Part shown: positions 38,565 to 48,287 of the stretch, piece by piece
Layout of the letters: every line of letters starts with the position of its first letter
How positions within the stretch are numbered: position 1 is the first letter of the stretch
DNA from: Colletotrichum lupini
Taxonomy: Eukaryota; Ascomycota; Sordariomycetes; Glomerellales; Glomerellaceae
Direction of reading: 5' to 3'
Length of the DNA: 64,000 nt
Assembly (NCBI RefSeq): GCF_023278565.1
Contig: NC_064682.1
Coordinates: 434,001-498,000 of the forward strand
Position numbers and translations under genes: made by a program
The notes under the pieces: model-generated
Told to the model about the DNA's origin: nothing
The model's database searches: none
The model's input: the letters and a program-made list of their open reading frames with translations, nothing else

Positions 38565-39009
38565 GTGCTAGACCAATTAGGCAATTTGTATGAACACCGA
38601 AAGATATAAAGGCAAGTGATACGCCCACAGAAAACGAAAAGGACGATATCGTGAGTATCTGGGAGTATAACGCGACCAGAAGTGCGAAGCTAGTGACTGA
38701 AAGCTGATCGCTGATGGTCAAGAGAAGATGCTCGTATTTCACGCTACGCAAGCGAGAAATCTTCGATTCGTATGCCCCTAGCCTATTGTGTATCATGGTG
38801 TCCATATGTGTAAAGCCTTCAGGGTTCGCCCTGCGAGTGACGTAGGCCATGGTCATGATGACATGAGATGCTAGGACTGGGAAAACGAAGGATAGCAGGA
38901 CCTTATTCGCGTTAGTACTGAGACAAACCCCTTGAAAGATAAAGGCTTACCCCAAACCCCATGATATCAGGGTCGGTCAGATTCTTGGCATCATCTTCGC
39001 AATTAACCA
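38565..39009 (-). pseudogene. 5' part of the membrane-protein gene split by retrotransposon copy 2
   Basis: Exon 1 (39009-38950) encodes MVNCEDDAKNLTDPDIMGFG. A 48-nt intron follows with GTAAGC donor, ACTAAC branch point and AAG acceptor. Exon 2 starts at 38901 (VLLSFVFPVLASHVIM) and runs to the insertion site after CLIGLA. The DPDI-x-G-x-GV start and the later ISDQLSVTSFALLVALYSQ fit a recurrent fungal membrane family I remember as NPDIxGIGV / SDxQLVTG proteins of unknown role. If translated now, it would enter the LTR and stop after six residues (TAG near 38545), giving about 138 residues instead of 564. Excising the element with one target copy joins CTA GCA C to CA TAT in frame (LAPYLRL), so the gene was intact at insertion. 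I describe the break; no function is assigned. Confidence 0.87.
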
Positions 39010-40510
39010 TGTTGCCGTGCGACTAAGAATGTCCGCCGTAGTGGGAGAATTGTGTTAAGATGCCCTATGACGTGATAATCCATGGGAAGGTAGCGTTTTT
39101 AGGAGAATTTCGAGTGTACATGTATGTATACAATCAGTCTGCACTCGGGCAAACCAGCTGTTCTCTGGGCCCTTTATAGCTAAGCAGCAGGTTCCGGCCA
39201 GCATTCATGCTGCAATTTCATACGCCTCACGACACAAATTCACAAGACAAGATTATTATTCCACTTCGAGAGTATGCCTGGCAATTGTGACGTCACGAGT
39301 GGACGAAGCTCTCAATAGTTATGCAGGCTGTCATTCACAAGCTGTGCCGTGCGGCAGGCTCTGAAGATGGAGGTGGACAAAGCTGGCTGTACACGCAGGT
39401 ATATTCATTAGCCGCCACTTGATTGGCAAATTGCGGTAAAATATCTGCAGAACCTGTCAATACGAACACGAATTCTGCTTAGAAAGTGTTTTTAGCAACA
39501 ATGGAAAGGCGATGTTGCCTTGGCATGATATATCGCATAAGGTGGTTGGGGTATCTGTCAGTCCCAATCCCACTTCCTGCGACGGAATTACGGCCAATGG
39601 CCACATATAGAGAATTCTAGTAATACATAAGTGTGCATTGACGGTACAAGGCGATACATTCATATACGTCAAGGGTCAAGTACCTACGATCTCTCGCGAA
39701 AGTGATAGAGGAACGTGTGAAATGTCTGTTCCCATGTCATACTAAGCGTGATGTCGCGGCATTCTAACCTGTCATTGGTGACAGCTGCCGCGTTGCACAA
39801 GTATGGTCAGCTCCCTGCAGCAAATACCGAATCAGGGAGACCTCATGTGGTTTATTTGAGCCATTACTATTTGTGCTCATGATTAAAGCTTGCGGCCTTG
39901 GCTACTTATAGCCAATGCACTCTTAGGGTGTCATCGGGCTGATTGGCTCAGAAGGAAGCAACGTTTCGACATGTTTTGAGGCTGGCGTTGTTTTGCTAGT
40001 TACTTCTCTACTTCAGCGTCTTGAAGTGCAGACTCCTCTAGATTCTGTTATCATTTTCGAAAACATGAGAGGAAGAAAGCTCTAATGACTGCCAACGTTC
40101 GGATTCCACCCAGAACCTATCGCTCGAATTCCTGCGAATACCCTCACTCGAAATTTTGATACTTCAACGTTTACCAATTGTACTTGATTCCATCTATTGA
40201 GGTGGTTTGGTGAGAGAAGTCATGCTGAGCGGGGATGACTGGGTTGATCTTGGAAGTGTACCGATACCGTAGGAGTTAGAAATGAGTTCGAAGTCTCTGG
40301 CAATAGATATTTTGTTGTTGTCTTCGCTACATACTTGGGTTATTGATTGAGTATCAATGAAGTCAATGTTGCAGCCGAATCCAAGTAAGAACTTAGGAGG
40401 GAATCTTTTCCAAAATATCACCGTAATAATCTAAGACCACATGCAGTATCCAGCAGCACCTCTTGGACCTAAGGTAGTTCCGTATCCAAAAGTGCACACC
40501 CTCTGTTTGT
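39010..40510. other. spacer between the split gene and the secreted-protein gene
   Basis: About 1.5 kb of balanced composition with no frame I can support on either strand. It should contain the promoter of the split gene (minus strand, just above 39009) and the 3' region of the gene ending at 40511. Confidence 0.45.
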
Positions 40511-40863
40511 CTACGAGCAGTTCGCAATTCCCGAACCGATAGGAATACATCCGTTGCCAAGTGTCTTGCACGGGTGGCCCTGTTACACAAACAAATTAGC
40601 AACTTGACCCGTTCAAACCGGACAAAGATGGTGAGAATCATGTCCAAAAGTAGAAGAGAGAGCTTTACCTGGCCACAAGTCAATTCCGTCTTCAGGTCGC
40701 CATCCCACAGGCATGTACCGAGGTCACCTCCCTTAGGAATTCTGCAGTTCTATACCCATCCGTCAGCTACAGTGCGTCATCAGACTCCTTCGAGGTTTCA
40801 ACATACCCACCATCCCAGTACTGAGGGAAGGAAGCTGACGAAGAGAACGGCTTGGAACTTCAT
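40511..40863 (-). CDS. small secreted cysteine-rich protein (68 aa), effector candidate
   Basis: Three exons, 40863-40807, 40749-40669 and 40579-40511, are all joined in phase 0. Donors are GTATGT and GTAAAG; acceptors are ATAG and ACAG. The protein opens with MKFQAVLFVSFLPSVLG, a short basic-hydrophobic signal peptide likely cleaved near residue 17. The mature part carries six cysteines: WWNCR, LGTCLWDG, ELTCGQ, HPCKT, NGCIP and ANCS. Six cysteines in about 50 residues suggest three disulfides. I recognise no specific family. Small secreted Cys-rich proteins of fungi include effectors, antimicrobial peptides and surface proteins; which applies cannot be read here. Its exons are tiny (57, 81 and 69 nt), so gene finders may miss it. 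It lies about 2 kb from retrotransposon copy 2, in gene-sparse DNA. Confidence 0.75.
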
Positions 40864-41891
40864 GTTTGCTTTGCGTAGTTGTGTACCAGAATCAATCGCT
40901 AGAAGGGTATTTGCGACAGGATGTTATATAAGGTAGAGACTGACAGCAGTTGAGGAATACTCCAACAACAAGGCGTGCACAGAAAGATGACGGACCAGCT
41001 ATAAGTATCAAGAATGATTATGGGGTACTCCGTTGTGACGATCTTTGACAACGGACAAGCCGCGTACCCGAAACCAGCTACAACGGGAAACTCTGTACTG
41101 AGTCGCGCGCAACGAGGCTTGGGGGGCACGTTCACGGTTCTACGTGTTATTCAAACTCTAATTGATGAGTTTATCCCAGCAACAATTATCAGACGGGGCG
41201 AGTGCCCAACACACAATGAGCATAGTCAATAATGCCCTGTGCCGTCCGATCCCGCGGGACGCACGGCTTCAGGGCTCGCCCCCGTAGGTTACAACTGCCG
41301 GCGGTTTGCGTTCAACGCCGCCGAGAGTAGTACTCTGCGAGCATTATCCCGGCCTGTGGAGCCTTCCAGAGTACAAATACTCAGATTCATCCCTCAGTGG
41401 ATTTATATTCCCGTCGGGGACTGGTTGCCGATACTCTTTCTCACTTCCTACGCCTCGCGACGCTACTGAGTAAAATACTGCTCTATGGTCCGTGATGCTT
41501 GCGAGACGCGGCAGGGCAGGCCGTCTTGGAGAGCGTGCACCATTCACATCCCAGTCAGGACGGCAACGAAATGAGTGCGCCGGGGCCCAGGACAGACTGA
41601 CTCCGCCGGGTTTGCTTCAATTCTAGAAAAGAGATTGCCAAGCTGTCAGTCGCTCTCTGCTATCTCTTGCTTTCACAATCAGAAGACCGGATGATATCAC
41701 CCGACCAAACCCATTGCCATATAGAGTTTAGCACTGTTCAGGGTCGAGATGTACATGCATAGGGGGATGGAAGAACTTCATCTCATGCCATTTGTCGAAG
41801 CCTAGGATGTAAGATGTATGGTCCGTAGCAAACGCTTCAGGATTGTTCCAGATGGAAGGCAACTCTCAGTCAAGATACATTCTCGGCCAAC
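40864..41891. other. spacer upstream of the secreted-protein gene
   Basis: No supported gene. It should hold the promoter of the secreted protein (minus strand). Open frames of 65-80 codons are scattered, overlapping and unrelated. Confidence 0.45.
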
Positions 41892-42245
41892 CTAATTGTC
41901 ATAATAGTCGTGGCCATACTCATCAACGTAGTCATCGCCATAGTCATCGCCGCCACAGTCATTGCCGCTATGGTCGTCGCCTCCATCATCATACCCGTCA
42001 TCAACATAGCCGTCATCAAAGGTGTTACCAGCATAGTTATCGATGTTGTGAACCTCGTCAGCACCCGGCTCATCATCATGAATAACCTCGCCATATCCGG
42101 TGGTGTGCACCATACTGTCCCCGTAGGCACCCGGCTCATCATCGTAAATGACTTCAGCATGTCCGGTGGTGTGCATGATACCACAGTCGACGTCGATGCC
42201 GGCATCTTCAGCGCCCTGCATATCATCATAAACAACCTCGCCATA

Positions 42246-42323
42246 AGACCCCACCCCACACGACGGATCACCCCCTACGACAGATCACCCAATTCGGTAC
42301 AATTCAGTCAAAAACCACTAATT
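42246..42323 (+). repeat. left terminal inverted repeat of the MITE
   Basis: It contains the words CACACGACGGATCACCCCC, CTACGACAGATCACCCAATT and AAAACCACTA. GATCACCC occurs twice as a short direct repeat. It differs from the right end mainly by C/T and G/A changes. Confidence 0.85.
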
Positions 42324-42961
42324 CTACCTACTTCATTTTATAATATAAAAAATATATAAAAATTACTTTTGGATATAGAATATATAGTTTTCCTACTAAA
42401 ATAATTTTTATAAATTATAATCTATTATAATAATCAAGATATTATCAAATTAAATATAACGTTTTTTACTATATAAAAATACGATTTCTAACTTTATGAA
42501 AAATAAATAAACCTAAATATTTTAAAATACTATAATTTTTCAAATATTTTTCTTAGCTTAAATATACTTTTTTTAGCATTATACTAATTACATAAGCTTA
42601 GGAAATTCAAGTTTTTATAAATACTACTTATTATAATATAACTTAATATTTCTATATAATAATACTTATATTACTAATAAAAGACTATTTATATAAGTTT
42701 AATTTAAATCTTTTAAAAATAATCAACTTTAAAATTTTATTTTTTCTAATAAATAAAAGAGTTATATAACATAGTATAATGTTAGTGTTTATATAAAAAC
42801 TATTAGTAAATACTAACATTTAAAAGCATATTTTAAATCTAATATTGTTATATAATATAATATAAAATAATTTCTTTTAAATATTTTTCTATACTAATTA
42901 TATTTTCTTATAGCTTGTGTATTTTTTAAAATATTTATTTTTTAATTATCCATATATATAT

Positions 42962-43039
42962 GGAATAGCGGTTTTGGCTGAATCTGGCCGAATTGGGTGA
43001 TCTGTCGTAGGGGGTGATCCGTCGTGTGGGGTGGAGTCT
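42962..43039 (-). repeat. right terminal inverted repeat of the MITE
   Basis: Reverse complement of the left terminus. It keeps C or G at several positions where the left end has T or A (for example ATTCAGCC against ATTCAGTC), so it is the less mutated end. Confidence 0.85.
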
Positions 43040-43179
43040 TACCCGGTGGTGTGCACGAGATGATCAACGCCGCCATCGTCCCGATACTCCTCTGGACCCC
43101 TGTAAGTCTGCTCCTGGACCTCTTGCTCATCTCCTTCGTCCAGGAACGGTTGAGCCCCAGACGGCGGTACTTGATCAAC

Positions 43180-44695
43180 CTAATCATCATAGTAGTCGCC
43201 GCCCTCCTCATAATCCCCCCTATCAGACCCCCGATCGCTATCATCACGACCGCGATAATGGTCCGAGGACCCAGACGAAGAACGACGCTCGTAGTGGTGC
43301 TCGTGATGATCAGAGTCTGAATCGGAATCTGCGGAAATTGTCAGTTTTCGCGGTCAATAATCGTCCAGATCGTGGCCCGGGAGAGGTAATTGATCGTTAC
43401 CTAAAACATTGGCGATAAGCGCGCCTCCTAGCGCACCCACCGCGAGGCCACCCGCCACGCCGAGGAACATGTTGCTGTTCCCGCTCTTCTTCTTTTTCTT
43501 CTTCTCTTCGCTGCCGTATCCCTGTTCATACTGCTGTCCATACTGCTGTTGAGGCTGCTGTCCGTAGGGCTGGCCGTACTGCTGTGGTGGCTGTTGGCCG
43601 TACTGTTGAGGCTGCTCGTACCCCCCATGGGGCTGGCTCTGTCCGTATTGCTGTCCTGCATAGTACCCAGCCCCGGCTCCCGCAGCTGCCGCAGCGGCAC
43701 CGCCCGCATAGGCTCCGTATCCGGGCTGTGGAGAATGGCCTCCGTACCCAGGTTGTGGAGAGGGTCCGCCATATCCCGGCTGAGGCGGTGGGCCTCCGTG
43801 TCCGGGCTGTGGTGAATGTCCTCCATAGCCAGGTTGAGGCGAGTATCCCGGCTGTGGCGAGTGTCCGCCATATCGAGATGATTCCCCATACACTCCATGG
43901 CCTGGCGGCGACATTGGCGGGGGAGACATGGCCGACGGTGGCGGAGGAGCCTCCCACTGAGAAGAGCCAGTTGCTTGATTGACGTAGTACCATCTTCTGC
44001 TGTTGTCATCAAACCGCTTGACCCATCCCTCTGGCAGTCGCGGCGAAGGCGGTCTTCCGTAGCCAGGTGAAGGGGGCCTGCCGTAACCAGGAGAAGGGGG
44101 CCTTCCATAGCCCGGTGAAGGAGGTCGTCCAAAGCTTTGCTGTTGTTGCTGCTGCTGAGGATATGGGCTAGATGATGTGGAATCACCATACCTACCGGGA
44201 TGTGGAGTGGGATACTGCGGCGCGGTACCGTAAGCACCCGCGGCGGCGCTGGCAGCTACGCCAGCGGCGACGGACGACATGGCACTTCCCTCGGAGACGG
44301 GGTCGGAGTAGGCGGAGCGCGTGGGGTCACTGGAGCCGAAGGCGGCGGGGTGCTCGCGCTTGTACTCCTCGGCGCCATTCTGCGGACCACCGGCGTATCC
44401 CGCGGGTGGTCTGCTATCGTAGCCTTGGCTGTGGGAACCGTAGTTGCTGTACCCGTAGTCCTGGTGGCCTGTGATGTGTGGTTAGGAATCGTTGTTGTGA
44501 TGCTTTTGGAGATAAGGAAGGTGGGGGTCTTGCGAAATTATGAGGGGCCGAGAGCAGATTGAGGTTGGAGGATTGTCGCAAAGTATCTCATTTCGCTCAC
44601 TCACCTTGGTTGATGATCTCTGGGTCGTCGGGGATCTTGAAGTTGCCCAGCTGTGATGCCAGCTTGGCGACGTCAAAGTTGCCAAAGAGCGACAT
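43180..44695 (-). CDS. WW-domain protein with proline/glutamine-rich repeats, 435 aa
   Basis: Three exons: 44695-44605, 44468-43401 and 43328-43180, 1308 nt in one frame. Donors are GTGAGT and GTAACG; acceptors are ACAG and GCAG. The protein starts MSLFGNFDVAKLASQLGNF. A WW domain lies at about residues 175-207 (LPEGWVKRFDD to SSQWEAPPP, with both tryptophans, the aromatic WYYV strand and the final proline). It is preceded by GYGRPPSP repeats and followed by GGHSPQP-type repeats and a Gln/Tyr-rich stretch. A KKKKKK patch and a glycine-zipper segment (GVAGGLAVGALGGALIANVL) come next, then an Asp/Ser/His-rich end stopping at GGDYYDD. WW domains bind proline-rich ligands; yeast Wwm1 is the nearest analogue I recall, but orthology is untested. 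The TAG may be a recent truncation, because the downstream frame is open and repeat-rich. Confidence 0.88.
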
Positions 44696-45524
44696 TTTTT
44701 TTCACTCCAGGCTGTTGTGTTTCTTCTCTTTCTTTCGGTAGTGACAGTTGGGAGTTGGAGGGATGAGAGAGAATTGCACGTGGTTGGCGGGGGATTTGAC
44801 GTGTCGTCGCGGGGTCAAGTGACCAAGGTCAGGGAGGTGAGGTGAGTTGGGCCGTAGGGGGCAAAAAAAGAAAAAGAAAAAAAGAAAATGGCTGAGGTCA
44901 GAAAATAAGGGGGCCTCCCGACGGGATCGAATTGCGCCTGAGGGAAAGAAGGTGCGCGCCGTGTGACGGGCGATTCGTAATGGGATTCCTTGGGCTGCAG
45001 GTGCGACTGCACGTCAGATTGGCTTTCTGCCCGTTTGTTTCGGCAGATCGGAACGCTGATGGCGGGTATTTTTCTGGGCTTTTTCTGGTCGCTTCCAGGT
45101 TCCATCTTGATGGTTTGACCGTCTCCACGTTTACTCGCTTCCATTGCGTCGTCCGAACTTGGCACTCGGGACCACCCGTTCATCTCATAGGGCTGAAGAC
45201 TGTGCGCTCACTCGCTCATTCATTCACCCAGCCGATGATCACTTGTGAGGAACTCAAATGAGAGGAACCCGAGTGAGAGTCAAATCCTTGAAAGATGAAA
45301 TGAGATGAGCGGGCGAGAGGTCATACTTGGACCAGCTCCAGCATAATCAATACACGCTTGAGCCAGTCAGGTCAAACACAACGTCATCTGCGCAGGATTC
45401 AAGCCTTTACATCAAAATGCCACATCGCTATACTATGAGCCATGAAGAACGGAGTCTACTTTGCAGGCCTAAGTGCCATACATGGAGATGCTACACATCC
45501 CAATGTCAGACGACACTTCCACAC
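44696..45524. other. spacer between the WW gene and the methyltransferase
   Basis: It holds the promoter and leader of the WW gene (minus strand, above 44695) and the 3' region of the methyltransferase. An A-rich stretch at 44865-44890 is the only notable composition feature. No gene is supported. Confidence 0.5.
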
Positions 45525-47224
45525 TTACTCAGTCCCCGCTGTAGCAGCCGGTAGAGCAGGTTTCTGCCCATACACCACATGCCTACGCGCACAAAGCTTG
45601 TTAGCCACAATCAATCTTCGAGCCACCGTCCACAGTGAACAATGAAAGGGGAAACAAGGAAAGGATAACAACTCACAAATCCAACAAAGCATGAAAAACC
45701 CCCGTCTTCAACTCCCTCCTCACCTCCGCAAGCTGCACCAACACCTCCTCCTTACTCCTCCCCAAAACACCGCACAGCAGCTTCAACGAGAACCCTTCCA
45801 ACCCCTCAAGAATCTGCGCCAAGTTCAGCAACCCCTGGTCCTTGAAATGCCGGTGCCGCGCCCACGGCCCGATGGGCGTCTTGAACTTGTGGTGCGCCAC
45901 GTGCTCGAACCCGCCGTGCCCGCGCACCCAGCCCTCGAGCTTCGGTCCGGGCCGGGGATCGCGCCCGATCTTGTCGAGGGTTTCGACAAAGGTCTGATTC
46001 CATTCGTAGGTTGCGTGTTCGGGTTTGTAGCTGCCGTCGTCGGAGTAGTATTCTGTGCTCATATCTTGGAACTCGGCCCAGCCTCCTGGGTTGAGGTTGC
46101 TGTGGAGGGGGTCATGAGAATGAAGATGGGACAAGTTAGAGGGAATGGGGACAGGGTTACGTACTCGTAAATGTTGGCGATCAGCTTCGGCCAGTCCTGG
46201 ATGGAGGCGGCCATGTAGCGGCACATGATGAAGTCGTACTTTTTAACGCCGACCCATTCGCTCTCGACATCGTCAATCTCAAACTTGACGTTCGGGGGTA
46301 CCCTAGAGTCCAGAGAAGAAGAGTGAGCTTTGGAATCATCAGAGAGGGATTCATGCCGAGACTTGACGCACCATTCAGGTTGGATAGCACTCAGATCATT
46401 CCCAATAACCTGCCCATCTCTTAGCAAAGCGAATCATCACCAATCTCACTTATCACGAACTCACCTCGGCGTTCTCAAAAATGTCACCAATCTCAACGGC
46501 CCCTACGGCCCGCAAGCGATTAGCAATGCATGGCTTCGACGATCACTAAGTTGCGCGATGGGACGTACAGATTCCAGTACCCGTACCGATATCCAGGATA
46601 CGATGGACCTTCTCCTTGGCCAGCGGGGCCAGCCAGAGCCTGCTTCCAATCGCCCTCACCATCATGGCATGAGCCATGTCGAGGCGCTCCATTTCGACCT
46701 CGTCGTTCGGGAACGAATACGCTACATTGAAGCGTCAGTGGACTGAACATGGGCTGTCTCCCTCCATTCCCATCATAATGCTGCAGGAAAGGAAGACTCA
46801 CAACCCGGCCTGAATGCATGATAGCGACGGCCATATTCTTCCGGGTAGTCGATGACGCTGGATGATAGGGACGCGGTGTAACTCGAACTATCTCGTTCAT
46901 CTGGGTCAGGAACAAAAAGGCGCAATGAATGAGATGGGGTGGTGGGAATCTCAGAAAGCCATTACATTCTATCATCAATCGAAGAGTCGTTATCGCTCTA
47001 CACCGGAAGTATTACTAAACCACCGATCAATCTACAAGAAGGGAAACTGGGCTGCGACGCACTGCAAATCCCTCATCGGCTTCAACGGGGTCATCCTGCT
47101 GAGCTGGTTCAATAGCCACCGCCGGAACGACTCGCGATGGACTCGTCGTCGGTGCCGGGTCTGCGGATGCGACACCGGCTGCGGGTGCGGTTGTGGGAGG
47201 CGGTGTGCCCGGTGCTTCAGCCAT
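45525..47224 (-). CDS. LaeA-like SAM-dependent methyltransferase, nine exons, 375 aa
   Basis: Exons: 47224-47063, 46997-46966, 46887-46802, 46721-46569, 46502-46465, 46409-46372, 46302-46165, 46099-45677 and 45582-45525, 1128 nt in one frame. A disordered Pro/Ala-rich N-terminus leads to SDNDSSIDDR, SSYTASLSSSVIDYPEEYGR, RYHAFRPG and SYSFPNDEVEMERLD. SAM-binding motif I is ILDIGTGTGIW (about residues 133-145), followed by IGDIFENAEVIGNDLSAIQP and, later, NLNPGGWAEFQD. The end is HALLDLHVVYGQKP. This is the arrangement of the fungal LaeA/TAM-like group (Methyltransf_23 type). LaeA is a velvet-complex regulator of secondary metabolism, but fungi carry dozens of such paralogues with unknown substrates, so only the enzyme class is claimed. 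Exon 2 (32 nt) and its two junctions are the least certain; the rest is firm. No signal peptide or membrane segment is seen. Confidence 0.88.
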
Positions 47225-48287
47225 GATGTGCGCCTTTTTCGTCTCACGGGTATGAAATGAGTGTAGGTATGTGAAAACGTTGAGAATAACACTAGTGAAT
47301 CGCGCCGCTGCTCGCAGTCTCCCGTGTTTCGCGGAATCACTGTTCTAAGCAAGGCAGATAAATCGTGACTACGCGCAAGATCAATCAGACTGGGCTTCCT
47401 CCGTCTGAGAGGTAAGGTAGGGGAGCTCCAGTTTTTGTATCTGCCCGTTTCCAGGTCCCCCTTCCCTTCCATGTCTCTGCCAATGTGTGGCTTGCTGAGG
47501 GGTTCATCTTACAGCAGGGAACCTTATCCGTACTTGGACCAAAGGACAAGCATGGCAGGCCTAAATGGACCGCAGCCAGTCTTACAGACCCGACAAACCG
47601 CCCGGATGCAGAAGAGTCAAACGTCCTCCCGTGGGATTCGCTAGCCCGCATCCCGTTTTCCCACCGCTCACATCGAATTGCAGGGCATCCGCCGAGATAA
47701 CCCAGCGTTTCCAGCAAAATGCGTAGAAAACAGTCCAATGGAACTTGGGACCGGCATTGCCACGCATGTTCGGCGTTGCTACCCCTCTTTTCCCCCTGCA
47801 CAGTGAATAAGGGTCTTGACCCGTTTGGGCCCTGATCCGAGTTCCCGGTCGACGGTATCGCAGAGCAGACACCACATTCGGAGTCAAGGCGACGTTTGCG
47901 ACCACATGCGGTGTGTCAGTAAACACCCCAATGCGCGTCACATAAATACACAACACGAGTGATTCTAGAATTATTTCAAGTTCATCATCATCATTCATAA
48001 TAATAAAAGTCCCATCCGCCTCTGTCCGCAACGAAGCAATAGGGTATAGAACAGGAGTAGAACAAGAATCGAAACACTCGCCTCGCCGGGCGGCCATGAT
48101 GCAAACAAAGGTCAAGAAAAGACCAATAAAAAATATCAAACAGTCCCAAACGCCCATAGCTATGCTTTACTTTTTGAAGTCCCCCATGCGATGCGAATGC
48201 CGTTCGTTCCTCCCCTTCCATGCAATTCCTCCATCCATGATTCTTTCCTTCAAACGGCGAAGCCAATTATGCTCATTCGGCAAGTGC
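47225..48287. other. methyltransferase promoter and 3' region of the large nuclear protein
   Basis: Both flanking genes are on the minus strand, so this is the leader of one and the 3' UTR of the other. A frame at 48157-47582 begins with a hydrophobic stretch but looks like chance in UTR sequence. No separate gene is supported. Confidence 0.45.

Larger units (their letters stand above)
42246..43039. mobile_element. MITE-like DNA transposon with TA target duplication, RIP-affected
   Basis: This 794-bp element has inverted termini starting AGAC(C/T)CCACCCCACACGACGG, alike for more than 50 bases, flanked by TA at 42244-42245 and 43040-43041. TA duplication with simple inverted repeats points to the Tc1/mariner-pogo group. 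The internal ~640 bases are extremely AT-rich with no open frame, so it is either a non-autonomous element or a deleted copy hit by RIP. It interrupts the tail of the WW-domain gene. Confidence 0.85.
41892..43179 (-). pseudogene. former C-terminal tail of the WW-domain protein, cut by TAG and a MITE
   Basis: In frame with the WW gene but after its TAG (43182-43180), the strand stays open for 46 codons to 43042. There the MITE-like element begins. Removing the element with one TA gives TAT GGC GAG, and the frame continues from 42242 to a stop at 41892, about 163 codons in all. The tail is acidic and repetitive: HTTGYGEV or HTTGHAEV followed by a YDD/HDD-EPGA unit recurs about three times, and the end is Asp/Gly/Tyr-rich (DDGYVDDGYDDGG, GHDYYDN). 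The insertion point falls inside one repeat unit, and the rebuilt unit matches its neighbours. It is either a lost tail or one reached by stop-codon readthrough; it cannot be made past the element. Confidence 0.7.

Noticed and set aside
47582..48157. Minus-strand frame with a hydrophobic start, downstream of the large basic protein
   Set aside because: It lies in the expected 3' UTR, loses coding character after about 30 residues and has no clean splice join.
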